Source of the DNA: FEN-1350 sp964386005
Lineage (GTDB): Bacteria > Planctomycetota > Phycisphaerae > Sedimentisphaerales > Anaerohalosphaeraceae
Direction: 5' to 3'
Assembly (NCBI GenBank): GCA_964386005.1
Contig: CAYLSB010000019.1
Coordinates: 1-64,000 of the forward strand
DNA length: 64,000 nucleotides
The first letter of the stretch is position 1. The number at the start of each line of letters is the position of its first letter. Shown here one piece after another: positions 9,400-18,049 of the stretch. The position numbers were made by a program, and so were the translations under genes. The notes below the pieces were generated by a model that searched no databases, was not told where the DNA came from, and was given only the letters and a program-made list of their open reading frames with translations.

Positions 9400-10780
9400 G
9401 GGTCTGGAAGGTTTTGAGGAGGATCAACAGATCCAGGAAGAGGGAGGCATGTTTGATGTAATAGAGGTCATACTGAAATTTTTCGAGATGCCCTTCCATG
9501 GAGCCGCCGGCACGGCCGTGGACCTGGGCCCAGCCGGTGAGGCCTGGTTTCACGGAATAGCGGAGGGAGTAAAACGGCATTTGTTCCTCAATTCGATTCA
9601 CGAAGAACCGGCGAATCGGACGCGGACCGACAAAACTCATGTCGCCCCTGAGAATCACCAGCAATTGAGGCAATTCATCGAGCCGGTATTTTCGGAGGAT
9701 TTTTCCGAGGCGGGTTACGCGGTCGTCGTTTTCGAGGGCGCCGACCGGGCCGGTGTTTTTTTCCGCATCGGGAATCATGGTACGGAACTTGATCACGGAG
9801 AAGGGTTTTTCCTGGAATCCGACCCGTTCCTGCACGAAAAAAACCGGGCCGGGCGAGAAAACCTTTTGCAGAAGGATCATGGCCAGAAAGATCGGAGAGG
9901 TCGCAAGCAATCCAAGCAGAGCGCCGCTACAATCCATCAGACGTTTGACATTCCTGAAAAACGGATGGAGAAACGGTTCAATATTCAGATACGGCGTCGT
10001 TTCTCTCTGGAGATAGGAACGGACGGCAACCTTACCGGTGAGAATTTCATACAAATAGTGGCTGTCGTACACCCGGATACCCTGATAGCGGCACTGATAA
10101 ATTTTTTTGAGAACCTCGAGCGGCACGTCCGCATGGATCGGAGTCACGATGACATCAACCATTTCACGATCCACGACATCCTGCAGTTGATCGACGGCGC
10201 CGAGATTCTCCAGGGGCGGAGGATTGACGGACGCGTTTTCCGACAACGACAGTACGCCGACGATCTTGAAATCATGGAATCGCATGGACTGAATCAGTTC
10301 GGGCGTCACGTCATCCCAACCGAGAAACAGAACGCGGGATTTGATCCGATGGCGTGTGCGCAACAGGACGCCGCGGACCATAAACCTCCACCCCGAAAGT
10401 AACACTGCAAGGATCGCATGGTAGATCAGCAGATAGACCATCGTGGTCTGATTGATTTTTAATATCTTGGCCAGGGCAAACATTGTGCAAAACGAAAGAA
10501 AGCACACGCTGGCGACCCATAGCATCGTCCGCAGTTTTTCTTTGACGGCGACTTCATACAGTTCAAAAATATAGCAAAACGTCACAATCCAAAGAGGTAC
10601 GGGGCAGAACTTCCACGGTTTGAGCGGCCGGACCACGTGCAGAATTTCGTAATGAACCAATCCGGCATGGAGGGCGAGCAGAGCGAGCATTCCGATTCCC
10701 ATCAGCAGGAGATCGCCGAGGAGGATGAGAAGTTTCCGCTTGTTTCCGGGTATATGCAATCGGTGGATCATAGGAAGCAC
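9377..10780 (-). CDS. Polyprenyl-phosphate sugar-1-phosphate transferase (WcaJ/PssY type)
   Basis: 467 residues. Four N-terminal membrane segments, a Rossmann-like middle domain (SRVLFLGWDDV), a fifth hydrophobic segment at MDCSGALLGLLATSP, and the C-terminal bacterial sugar transferase domain with FVQERVGFQEKPFSVIKFRT, KYRLDELPQLL and GDMSFVGPRP. The family moves a sugar-1-phosphate from a nucleotide sugar to undecaprenyl phosphate at the inner membrane, the first membrane step of exopolysaccharide or O-antigen synthesis. The frame opens with GTG at 10780 immediately after the TGA of the upstream gene (TGAGTG), suggesting translational coupling; ATG 10771 is an alternative start. It is the last gene of the seven-gene minus-strand operon. 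Confidence 0.9.
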   Translation of the reverse strand: MLPMIHRLHIPGNKRKLLILLGDLLLMGIGMLALLALHAGLVHYEILHVVRPLKPWKFCPVPLWIVTFCYIFELYEVAVKEKLRTMLWVASVCFLSFCTMFALAKILKINQTTMVYLLIYHAILAVLLSGWRFMVRGVLLRTRHRIKSRVLFLGWDDVTPELIQSMRFHDFKIVGVLSLSENASVNPPPLENLGAVDQLQDVVDREMVDVIVTPIHADVPLEVLKKIYQCRYQGIRVYDSHYLYEILTGKVAVRSYLQRETTPYLNIEPFLHPFFRNVKRLMDCSGALLGLLATSPIFLAMILLQKVFSPGPVFFVQERVGFQEKPFSVIKFRTMIPDAEKNTGPVGALENDDRVTRLGKILRKYRLDELPQLLVILRGDMSFVGPRPIRRFFVNRIEEQMPFYSLRYSVKPGLTGWAQVHGRAGGSMEGHLEKFQYDLYYIKHASLFLDLLILLKTFQTLIRRPGF

Positions 10781-12040
10781 TCAGGATTCCGGAGGATTCT
10801 TTCGGCAGGACTGAAGAAGATCGCGATAGCGCTGACAGAGGAGATCGCGAGGGAAGTTGGCAACGAGAAAGTCTCGGCCGCGAAGGCCCATCCGGCGACA
10901 TTGTTCGCGATCTTCCGCCAGGCGTCGAACGGCCTTTGCCAGGGAGTCGAAATCGCCCGGCTCGACGACAAGGCCGCACTTGGCCTGGCGAACGATCCGC
11001 GCCACTTCGCCGGTCGATTCGGACATGGCGAGAACGGCGCGCCCGGCGGCCATGAGACCGAAAAGTTTGGAGGGGACCGAGTAGGCGCCGAAGCCCCGTT
11101 CGAGCGTGACCAGGCCGACATCGCAGGAGGCCAGAAGCCAAGGGTAATCCTGTTCGGTTTGAAAGGGAAGGATTCGAGCGCGATTCAGTTTTCGATCCTC
11201 GATTTCCCTGCGGTATTCCTGACGATGCTGGCCCCGATCGATGAAGATCCACCGCACATTCGGATTATCGCCGATCCGTTCAACGGCGGCGAGAATTTCC
11301 TCGATGCCGTATCGAAAGCTGAGACTGCCGGGATAGAGGATCACAAACGTGTCGGTCAAATTCAGGGAACGGGCCAGGTCATTATCGCGAGGCAACGGTT
11401 TGATCCGATCGGTATCGGCGAAGTGCGGGATGACCTCAATTTTCTCCGCGGGGGTTTTCTTATCGACCAGATTGGACTTCATGGATTCGGACAGAACGCA
11501 GATCCGGTCGGCCCTTCGATAGACCCAGCGTTCGAGCCCGCGAAGAAAACGGAACAGCAGGCGGCGACGAATCAGACCGGCCTCGGCCAGGATGTCGGGA
11601 TAGATATCTTCCAGGCAATAGACAAACGGGCATCGTTTGGCCAGGGCGATAAATCCACTGTTGAGGCCGATGGCGATGGGCGGATGCGACACGGTCATCA
11701 GGATATCGAATCGTCTCCGAAGAAACAATCCGACGAGGAGAGAATGAAGGCAGAAGGAGACCATGTTGAGCAGGCGGATCATGATTTTACACGAATGCAG
11801 GATCGACGGGGAACAGACCCAGGTTCGAATGACTTCGGCGCCTTGCCATGATTCGCGAAGAAAGAATTTGCCGCGATACTCATCCCATCGTTCGGAACGG
11901 CCGGGGACGGGGTAAGGAATGGAGGTCAGGATCGTGACTTCGTGGCCGGCCTGTTGAAGGGAACGAAGCACCTCGGCAAAAATCGGCTGAATGGAACCTT
12001 CGAACGGATACCAGTTCATGGTGTAAAACAACAGTCGCAT
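10781..12040 (-). CDS. Glycosyltransferase family 4 (WbuB-like)
   Basis: 419 residues from ATG 12040 (MRLLFYTMNWYPFEGS). Two Rossmann domains of the GT-B fold. The N-terminal acceptor domain carries the WYPFEGSIQPIFAEVL and GHEVTILTSIPYP motifs. The C-terminal donor domain has IEVIPHFADTD, FVILYPGSLSFRYGIEEIL, and the nucleotide-sugar region around EQDYPWLLASCDVGLVTL and PSKLFGLMAAGRAVLA. A longer frame exists upstream to 12133 but overlaps the previous gene and lacks family similarity. It starts 17 bp after the upstream stop and abuts the sugar transferase. It probably adds one sugar to the lipid-linked intermediate; the specificity cannot be read from sequence. Confidence 0.85.
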   Translation of the reverse strand: MRLLFYTMNWYPFEGSIQPIFAEVLRSLQQAGHEVTILTSIPYPVPGRSERWDEYRGKFFLRESWQGAEVIRTWVCSPSILHSCKIMIRLLNMVSFCLHSLLVGLFLRRRFDILMTVSHPPIAIGLNSGFIALAKRCPFVYCLEDIYPDILAEAGLIRRRLLFRFLRGLERWVYRRADRICVLSESMKSNLVDKKTPAEKIEVIPHFADTDRIKPLPRDNDLARSLNLTDTFVILYPGSLSFRYGIEEILAAVERIGDNPNVRWIFIDRGQHRQEYRREIEDRKLNRARILPFQTEQDYPWLLASCDVGLVTLERGFGAYSVPSKLFGLMAAGRAVLAMSESTGEVARIVRQAKCGLVVEPGDFDSLAKAVRRLAEDREQCRRMGLRGRDFLVANFPRDLLCQRYRDLLQSCRKNPPES

Positions 12041-12057
12041 GGGATGGGTCGCCCGGA

Positions 12058-13218
12058 TTAATTGATTTCCGTTTTGTATAAATTGAGATAGTCGGCAAGA
12101 ACCCGCCGAATATCGAACAGGTCGAGAACGCACTGTCTGGCCGTGGCGGTCATTTGATTTTTCCGTTCCGGGCTCATGGCAAGAACGGTCAACAGTCCAT
12201 CGGCAAGCAAGTCGGGCCGACGAGGAGGAACGATCAGCCCTGATTGGCCATCGACAATCGCTTGACGAACCACGCCGACATCGGTGGTGACGACGGGACG
12301 CTCCATGGCCATGGCCTCCAGAACCACCATCGGACCGGCCTCATTCACCGAGGAAACAACCAGCACATCGCAGGCGGCAAGCACGAGCCGGACATCGTCC
12401 ATAAATCCCAGAAAGCGAACTCGCGATTCCAATCCAAGCCGTTCGATCTGTTGCCGGAGCCGTCGGATATATTCTTTCTTATTGTCGAGATGATCGCCGA
12501 CAATCAGGACGAGGGAATCCGGGTATTGTGTTCCAATTCGCGATGCGGCATCGATAAGATATTCATATCCCTTCGAGAGATTTGGATTTCCGATCGCGGC
12601 GATGACGGGACCCTTTCCCTCCAGACGATTCTCGGATCGAAAACGGAGGACGGCGTCGGAATCCACGGCCCCGGATTGGAAGGTATCCGTATCGACGGGC
12701 GGGAAGAGAACGACGATTTTTTGTCGCGCGATGTCGTCATTTTCAAAATAATAATCCGTTAACCGTTGGGCGGATACGGCTATCCGCCATGACCAAGCTT
12801 TGACGATCGGGCGCAGGATACGCACCACGGATCGGGGAGTGGACATGTCGTTCAGATGCCAAACGAGACGACGACGGGTCAGGACGGCCGCGACGGCCGG
12901 GATCCAATTCAGGATTCCGTTTACATGCACCAGATCGATGGGTGTTTTTCGGATATAGCGAATAACTTGATAGAGATTCCATGGAAAGAAACACAAGAAA
13001 AGAAAAAAACTGAGCGGAATATTTTCCCGCCGCGCCGGTTGAAGATAACGAAGACCTTTACACTCAAATCCCTCCACCGGTCGACAATCGGACTGCTTGT
13101 CATTGAATAGAAAAAACGTATCGACGCCCCGTTCGCGCAGGAGACGCGCCATTCGATATCCCCGCAGCATCGCTCCGCCGCCGCGCCGGTTGTCCAGAAA
13201 ACAATTCAGGATTTTCAT
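12058..13218 (-). CDS. Glycosyltransferase family 4
   Basis: 386 residues from ATG 13218 (MKILNCFLDNRRGGGAMLRG). The start overlaps the stop of the sulfotransferase gene by 4 bp (ATGA), a classic coupling arrangement, which argues against the longer frame that opens at 13614. GT-B fold: the N-terminal domain has the early GGGAMLRGYRMARLL acceptor loop, the centre has RQKIVVLFPPVDTDTF and PVIAAIGNPNLSKGYEYLIDA, and the donor site carries the E-x7-E type signature VNEAGPMVVLEAMAMERPVV. Family knowledge: retaining transferases using nucleotide sugars at the cytoplasmic membrane face. Position in the operon suggests it elongates the same glycan as its neighbours. Confidence 0.87.
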   Translation of the reverse strand: MKILNCFLDNRRGGGAMLRGYRMARLLRERGVDTFFLFNDKQSDCRPVEGFECKGLRYLQPARRENIPLSFFLFLCFFPWNLYQVIRYIRKTPIDLVHVNGILNWIPAVAAVLTRRRLVWHLNDMSTPRSVVRILRPIVKAWSWRIAVSAQRLTDYYFENDDIARQKIVVLFPPVDTDTFQSGAVDSDAVLRFRSENRLEGKGPVIAAIGNPNLSKGYEYLIDAASRIGTQYPDSLVLIVGDHLDNKKEYIRRLRQQIERLGLESRVRFLGFMDDVRLVLAACDVLVVSSVNEAGPMVVLEAMAMERPVVTTDVGVVRQAIVDGQSGLIVPPRRPDLLADGLLTVLAMSPERKNQMTATARQCVLDLFDIRRVLADYLNLYKTEIN

Positions 13219-14138
13219 CGAGGATGATCTCGGCGCTGTTCCGAAACGGATCCTTCCCCGGTCGGGCGAACGAGTCCCTTTTCCTTTTCCAGCAACTGAA
13301 ACGAGAGCGAATAAAACGGCCGAGGGCTTGATTTGAAATGACGTCGATTTCGATAGATCAGTTGATAGATCCATCCCGGAATCAGGCGAAACACCCAGGA
13401 CCAGACGACGATCCATTTTTCCTGGAATAGCGTAAGGAATTTTTCGGGGGATTCGGAATCGGCGAAGCTCGAATTCGATTGAAAACGGTTTTCGAGCATT
13501 CCCGCTTCCGTTTTCAAATCGAGGGATTGGCAAATCGTTCGGATCGTTCCTTCCCGATCGGCGATCATGTCTTCGTAGCGGATGGAAATCGTGCCGGGCT
13601 GATTTTGAATCCATTTCAGTCGTTTAACCCCGTAATAGTACCAGAACAGGAATCGCAGGGCGTTCCGAAGGCGATGGGGTCCGCCCCACTTTCTGAGATG
13701 CGATCGGATGGTCGGCACGACGTCCCGAACAATCGTAATGAATTGCGCGTCGGAAAAATGGGCAATCAATATCGACAGAACGGTGGGCGGAAATTTCTGA
13801 AGCCAATGCGACGTATTTCGGGATACCGCCAGACGATCCATCAGTTCCCGGAAGAAGTCGGGATAGGTTTGTGCCTGGAAATGATACAAGTCCTCCTTCG
13901 GGAATCCGGTACATCGAAGGTAATCGGTCGCGGCAAAACACTCAATAAACGCGATCCGGTTTTCCAGGACATTCAACGGACCAAACGTCATCGGAAAGGT
14001 CGTGAAGATTTCAGTCTCCACGATGCCGTCGTGGCCGACATCCTGAACGCCTGCGATATCCGAATGGTTTAACAATGTGTTCGACAGCCATTTGGTGCCT
14101 GAACGATTGTTACCGACAATGATGATGGGTTTTGCCAT
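13215..14138 (-). CDS. PAPS-dependent sulfotransferase family protein
   Basis: 307 residues from ATG 14138 (MAKPIIIVGNNRSGTKWLSN). The N-terminal P-loop-like element GNNRSGTKWL matches the 5'-phosphosulfate-binding loop of sulfotransferases, and AQFITIVRDVVPTIRSHL matches the 3'-phosphate-binding strand-helix with its conserved Arg. A C-terminal region IRYEDMIADREGTIRTIC matches the usual RYEDL segment. The family transfers sulfate from PAPS to hydroxyl groups on carbohydrates or lipids. A TTG at 14222 would extend the frame by 28 residues without family similarity. It sits between thioredoxin and two GT4 genes, so a glycan acceptor is the natural inference. Confidence 0.85.
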   Translation of the reverse strand: MAKPIIIVGNNRSGTKWLSNTLLNHSDIAGVQDVGHDGIVETEIFTTFPMTFGPLNVLENRIAFIECFAATDYLRCTGFPKEDLYHFQAQTYPDFFRELMDRLAVSRNTSHWLQKFPPTVLSILIAHFSDAQFITIVRDVVPTIRSHLRKWGGPHRLRNALRFLFWYYYGVKRLKWIQNQPGTISIRYEDMIADREGTIRTICQSLDLKTEAGMLENRFQSNSSFADSESPEKFLTLFQEKWIVVWSWVFRLIPGWIYQLIYRNRRHFKSSPRPFYSLSFQLLEKEKGLVRPTGEGSVSEQRRDHPR

Positions 14139-14224
14139 AGGCCTCTTGAGAGAATCGACATGCACGACTCGGTCTTCGGATCCACTCCCTTTCCTTACTC
14201 CGATTGCATCGGTACCGGCCAAGA

Positions 14225-14647
14225 TCAGGGACGTTGATCCTCACCTGCGACCGCGGCGGCGCCTCGCTCGGCCGTCTCCTGCGCGGAAGGAATTTCCACA
14301 ATCGGCCGTGCGGGTATCCCTTCGGCCAGGCCGGTATGGATCAGATCCAGCAATTGCGCGAGGGAATGTGCACCGACGGCGCGACGGACAATGCGGCCGT
14401 TAACAAATAACGCAAAGGCGGGAACACCGGCAATTCGATAGAGGGAACGAAACGATGGATGCTGATCCACATTGAGCTTGCCGATCTTAACCTGTCCATC
14501 CATCCGTCGGGCCAGTTGCTCTATGACCGGCTCCATCATCTTGCACGGCGGGCACCAGGAACCCCAGAAATCGACAAGGACCGGAACAGGGCTATCGAGA
14601 ACTTCGGACTGAAAATTCTTATCGGTAATTCGCGTACAGTTGCTCAT
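14225..14647 (-). CDS. Thioredoxin with WCPPC active site
   Basis: 140 residues from ATG 14647 (MSNCTRITDKNFQSEVL), supported by AGGGA just upstream. A complete thioredoxin fold follows: VLVDFWGSWCPPCKMMEPV active-site helix, KLNVDQHPSFRSLYRIAGVPAF with the cis-proline, and a C-terminal helix. The dithiol motif is C-P-P-C rather than the C-G-P-C of housekeeping thioredoxins, which usually shifts redox potential. No signal peptide, so cytoplasmic. An Ala-rich, acidic tail of about 35 residues is added. The start overlaps the SQD1-like gene by 29 bp. A role as reductant for sulfur chemistry in the operon is plausible but inferred. Confidence 0.87.
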   Translation of the reverse strand: MSNCTRITDKNFQSEVLDSPVPVLVDFWGSWCPPCKMMEPVIEQLARRMDGQVKIGKLNVDQHPSFRSLYRIAGVPAFALFVNGRIVRRAVGAHSLAQLLDLIHTGLAEGIPARPIVEIPSAQETAERGAAAVAGEDQRP

Positions 14648-16151
14648 CTTCCCTGATCTCCGACTGAAGGTCCAGCAATTCCAGTCGCTCGACCTGCCGT
14701 TTGACTCCGGACCACCACGTCCGGGGTAAAATCGAATGTTTGCGTTGTTCAATCCGCGAACGAACCTCGTCGGTCAGAAACAGTTCGAACATTCGCGCGA
14801 TTTCCTCGTCAAGATCGACCTGCGGCTGGAATCCGAACTGGCCGGGCAACTTTTCATAAACGGCTTCGAAGGGATGTTCATCGGCCTCGACACGGGGATT
14901 TTCGACGCGCTGGATTTCGACGGGCAGGTTAAACAGTTTCCGGCCGATCCGCGCGACTTTGTAGGCCAGATGCCTGACGCTATAGACGGCCGAAATCTGG
15001 TTGACGGTTCCGTACTGTCCCGGTTCGGGCGGGCAATTGATCAGCCGAGACATGCACTGCATCGCATCGTTGAGGGCGATATAGCCGCGAATCTGCCTGC
15101 CCTGGCCGTACAATGTCAGGGGGATTTGGGCCACGGCCTGGGCCACAAAACGATTAATCACCGTCCCAAAACATTCGTCGATATCCAGGCGCGTCCGCAG
15201 CCGTTTATCGCGGGCGACCTGATCGGTATGCACGCCGAAGATGACGCCCTGCATGACATCATAGGATCGAAGCCACCAGTACTTGCAGGCCTCGAAACAA
15301 TTCATGGTATCCTGGACCTTGCTGACATGATAAAAACTGGGCGGATCGCGGGGAATCAGTTCGCCGCCAAGACTCCATTGACGATCGCCCCAGAGGAGAA
15401 CCGCGTCGGCGGGAAACAGGCCTTCGAACAACGGCCGTCCCGTCAGGGGAGTGCCGTACTCACCCATCGTGCCCAACTTGATCAGCGACGATTCGGGAAC
15501 CAGGTCCTTCATCGTAAACAACAGGCCCAATGTGCCCAGAACATTGTTCTTCTGCACGCCGATGGCATGCTCGGCATCGATCATACTGAACGGCGCGGAA
15601 GGACACTCGGCATAATGCACGATGGCTTCCGGACGGACTTCTTCGATGAATTCGTGCAAACGTTGCCGCTGCTCGAACACGTCAATCTGACGAAAGTCGA
15701 TCTCGATTCCCAATAATTCCCTGGCGGCGGCGAGCCGATCGTTCATCCGCGCGATCGGCACGATCGTCTGGGCGCCCCGTTCCTTGACCCATTCGCGCCG
15801 ATTGTAATTATCGACGCCGCTGATACGATATCCCCGACTGCCCAGCCACAAGGCCAGGGTCCAGCCGAGATACCCGTCGATGCCGAGGATCATCACTCGC
15901 ATCTCCCGGAGTCGATATCCGTAGGGCCCGTTATGCCATTGAGGGCATTCGTCGAATGTGATGCCCATCGGATCGAAGAGCCCCAGTTCGGGTCGGCGTT
16001 TGCACTCGGCCAGGATCTGGGTTTCGCCGCTGGCGTCGGTCTTCTTTTCGAAGTGCGACCCGGATTGGCCGCAGGCACGGAAATCCACCTTTCCCGCCAG
16101 ATCGATCGCCGGGCAGTTCCAGCATGTACACTTTCCATTGTACGATTTCAT
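14619..16151 (-). CDS. sqdB: SQD1/SqdB-like UDP-sulfoquinovose synthase with N-terminal Cys-rich extension
   Basis: 510 residues. From residue 84 the protein follows plant SQD1 closely. It has the nucleotide-binding RVMILGIDGYLGWTLALWL, the SAPFSMID segment, KNNVLGTLGLLF, the catalytic-loop GTMGEYGTP, and the SDR Tyr-Lys pair in SFYHVSKVQD. It also has QGVIFGVHTDQ, LRTRLDIDECFGT, the sugar-site LTLYGQGRQIRGYI, and NPRVEADEHPF. Known SQD1/SqdB enzymes combine UDP-glucose with sulfite to make UDP-sulfoquinovose. The first 80 or so residues carry six Cys including C-x-C-x2-C and are not part of SQD1. Their codon use matches the rest, and ATG 16151 overlaps the previous stop by 4 bp (ATGA), so the long start is favoured; ATG 15902 would give the bare enzyme. 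Confidence 0.82.
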   Translation of the reverse strand: MKSYNGKCTCWNCPAIDLAGKVDFRACGQSGSHFEKKTDASGETQILAECKRRPELGLFDPMGITFDECPQWHNGPYGYRLREMRVMILGIDGYLGWTLALWLGSRGYRISGVDNYNRREWVKERGAQTIVPIARMNDRLAAARELLGIEIDFRQIDVFEQRQRLHEFIEEVRPEAIVHYAECPSAPFSMIDAEHAIGVQKNNVLGTLGLLFTMKDLVPESSLIKLGTMGEYGTPLTGRPLFEGLFPADAVLLWGDRQWSLGGELIPRDPPSFYHVSKVQDTMNCFEACKYWWLRSYDVMQGVIFGVHTDQVARDKRLRTRLDIDECFGTVINRFVAQAVAQIPLTLYGQGRQIRGYIALNDAMQCMSRLINCPPEPGQYGTVNQISAVYSVRHLAYKVARIGRKLFNLPVEIQRVENPRVEADEHPFEAVYEKLPGQFGFQPQVDLDEEIARMFELFLTDEVRSRIEQRKHSILPRTWWSGVKRQVERLELLDLQSEIREDEQLYANYR

Positions 16152-17449
16152 TTTCCGACTCCATAGGAACCGAGGACCGGATCGTGGGCTAATCCCGCAA
16201 CACCGAGAAGATCCTCGATCGCCATCCGCCCGGACGGCGGATTGTTTGAGTTATGCAAAAGGCAAAACGCGGTATCTTGCGTGTGTTTTCCCGTAAACCC
16301 GTCACAATCGGCGGCTTTCCCGGCCTTGATATTCGCCTTGAAGTTGAATCCTTCGGCGGCCACCAGGACCAGGTCCGGGGCCATAGGGGTATACGGGCCA
16401 TGGTAGATCCCGTTCCCGCGGACGATACGACGAACCACATTTCGCCCGTCGATCTCGAGGGAGGCAAAAAATGTCTCAAGTTCTTCGATCACATGGCCGG
16501 CCTGTTCATCCGAAACTCCTCCGCAGGGGTATCGTCCTTTTCGATGAATATAAATCCTCGCCGGATCCATCGCGAACGCCTTCGACGCCGGATCGATATC
16601 TTTCAGGGACGACGGAGGATTCGACGTGAAGCTCAGCCATCCGGCCTCTTGAAGAAAATAATTCACATACACATTTTTCTCAAGCCGTTCGAATCCGTGA
16701 TCGGATAACATCACGAGGCGGTCCGAAGGATTCATCCGGGAAACGATCTCTCCGACGACCTCGTCGATGGAATGAAAATAATCCAAAAACCGCTGATGGA
16801 ACCGATGCTGAGGGTCCTCGTAGGCCGACCACAGGAAATGCATCAGCCGATCGGTCCCGGTGAAGACAAGCATATAGACCCGCCAATCCAGTCGTGACCA
16901 TGTGTATCGATAGGCCTCGATTCGGGCCCGATGAGTTTTTTCAAGATCGTTGATAAACAACTCGAGAGATTGAGACGCCTTCTGCGAATCGACGTCCAGG
17001 CGATAATCCATGGATTCCAAAACCGGCTGAAGGTCGTTTGGGTAAACGCTTTTCGCCAAATCCAGCGACACGAACCCCGACACATGAATCCCGTTCATTT
17101 CCCGAACCGGATAGGTTCCGGGTACATTGAGGATGACGCACGGCGCGTCGATATTTACCCAAAACGGTTTTTCCCTCACGTCCCGATAGCAGGGATACCG
17201 GATCTGATACGAGTTTGGAAAAAGGTCCGTGAAACCGAAAATCCCGTGTCGGCCGGGATTGGTACCGGTAATCATCGATGCCCACGCCACAGAGGAAACC
17301 TCCGGAATCGTCGAATCCATCGGAAGAATGCCGTTGGACTCGATCAACGCCCTGACATTCGGCATAACACCTTGATTGGCAAGATTTGACATCATGCCGA
17401 CCGGTACGCCGTCCAAGCCGATGATTATCGTTCTCTGAACTGAAGTCAT
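16148..17449 (-). CDS. Alkaline phosphatase superfamily (type I phosphodiesterase/nucleotide pyrophosphatase-like) protein
   Basis: 433 residues, no signal peptide. Metal-site and nucleophile elements of the superfamily are visible. These are IIIGLDGVP near the N-terminus (first Asp ligand), STIPEVSSVAWASMITGTNPGRHGIFGF (nucleophile loop followed by the H-G-I signature), FTGTDRLMHFLW (Asp and His ligands), MLSDHGFE (Asp-His ligands) and FTGKHTQDTAFCLL (last His). The family hydrolyses phosphate mono- or diesters, or sulfate esters; the substrate cannot be told here. It is the first gene of the minus-strand operon and overlaps the SQD1-like gene by 4 bp, so a role in glycan or nucleotide-sugar metabolism is likely. 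Confidence 0.82.
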   Translation of the reverse strand: MTSVQRTIIIGLDGVPVGMMSNLANQGVMPNVRALIESNGILPMDSTIPEVSSVAWASMITGTNPGRHGIFGFTDLFPNSYQIRYPCYRDVREKPFWVNIDAPCVILNVPGTYPVREMNGIHVSGFVSLDLAKSVYPNDLQPVLESMDYRLDVDSQKASQSLELFINDLEKTHRARIEAYRYTWSRLDWRVYMLVFTGTDRLMHFLWSAYEDPQHRFHQRFLDYFHSIDEVVGEIVSRMNPSDRLVMLSDHGFERLEKNVYVNYFLQEAGWLSFTSNPPSSLKDIDPASKAFAMDPARIYIHRKGRYPCGGVSDEQAGHVIEELETFFASLEIDGRNVVRRIVRGNGIYHGPYTPMAPDLVLVAAEGFNFKANIKAGKAADCDGFTGKHTQDTAFCLLHNSNNPPSGRMAIEDLLGVAGLAHDPVLGSYGVGK

Positions 17450-18049
17450 GGATATTCAGGCCACCTCTTGTTGATGCAACCTTTTATACATTCAATGGTT
17501 ATGCTTTCTTTGGACTCCGTCTCCGTGGGTTGAAATTCAAATCCCGGGTTTGTTGTCTGTCCACTCCATGAAGAGTTGAAAGACAACCCAAGCCATTTCC
17601 GATCCGACTTTCGAGGTGAATGGTTGGACACGGATCCGCACAAGCATCCCGATCCGACTACTTTCCCCCCACGAATTCGGCAGTCCATGCCATACACTCC
17701 GATGCTGCGCTCCATGCCAACGGCGCAATCCCCGCAACTCCGCTGATTTTCGCGGCGAATCGCCACAGGGCCGGACATACGATACAGCAACGGCGTCGAT
17801 TTCGCAAGCATGGATACAAGGAATCGTATTTTCCCCGATCCAACCCGAACATCAAGTCCTCGATCGATGGGTATTGGTCGTGAAGGAATGCGCCATCCAA
17901 CCGTTCGAAGGCCCCTTGCTTCGTTCCATCAGAAATCATGGAATGCAAAGACCGGACATTTCCCTTGCAATCGCGGCCGAAAGTCTCTATATAGTAACGG
18001 TTTATCGGCGTCGGATCGACCAAATGGAACTATCGAATAAGGTGAATGT
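17450..18049. other. 600-bp divergent intergenic region
   Basis: This separates the minus-strand glycan operon from the plus-strand PpiD-like gene and must hold both promoters. Several overlapping short frames exist on both strands, but none has a ribosome site, family resemblance or consistent codon use. Apart from the candidate promoter at 17965-17993, no hairpin or repeat stood out. Confidence 0.6.
17965..17993 (+). promoter_or_regulatory. Candidate sigma70-type promoter for the PpiD-like gene
   Basis: ttgcaa (17965-17970), a 17-base spacer, then tatata (17988-17993). Four of six bases match consensus in each box. Predicted transcription would start about 50 bases before the ATG at 18050. 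Confidence 0.45.

Noticed and set aside
9377..17449. Exosortase/PEP-CTERM sorting locus
   Set aside because: WcaJ-type sugar transferases often accompany such loci, but no exosortase or PEP-CTERM tail is present in the window.
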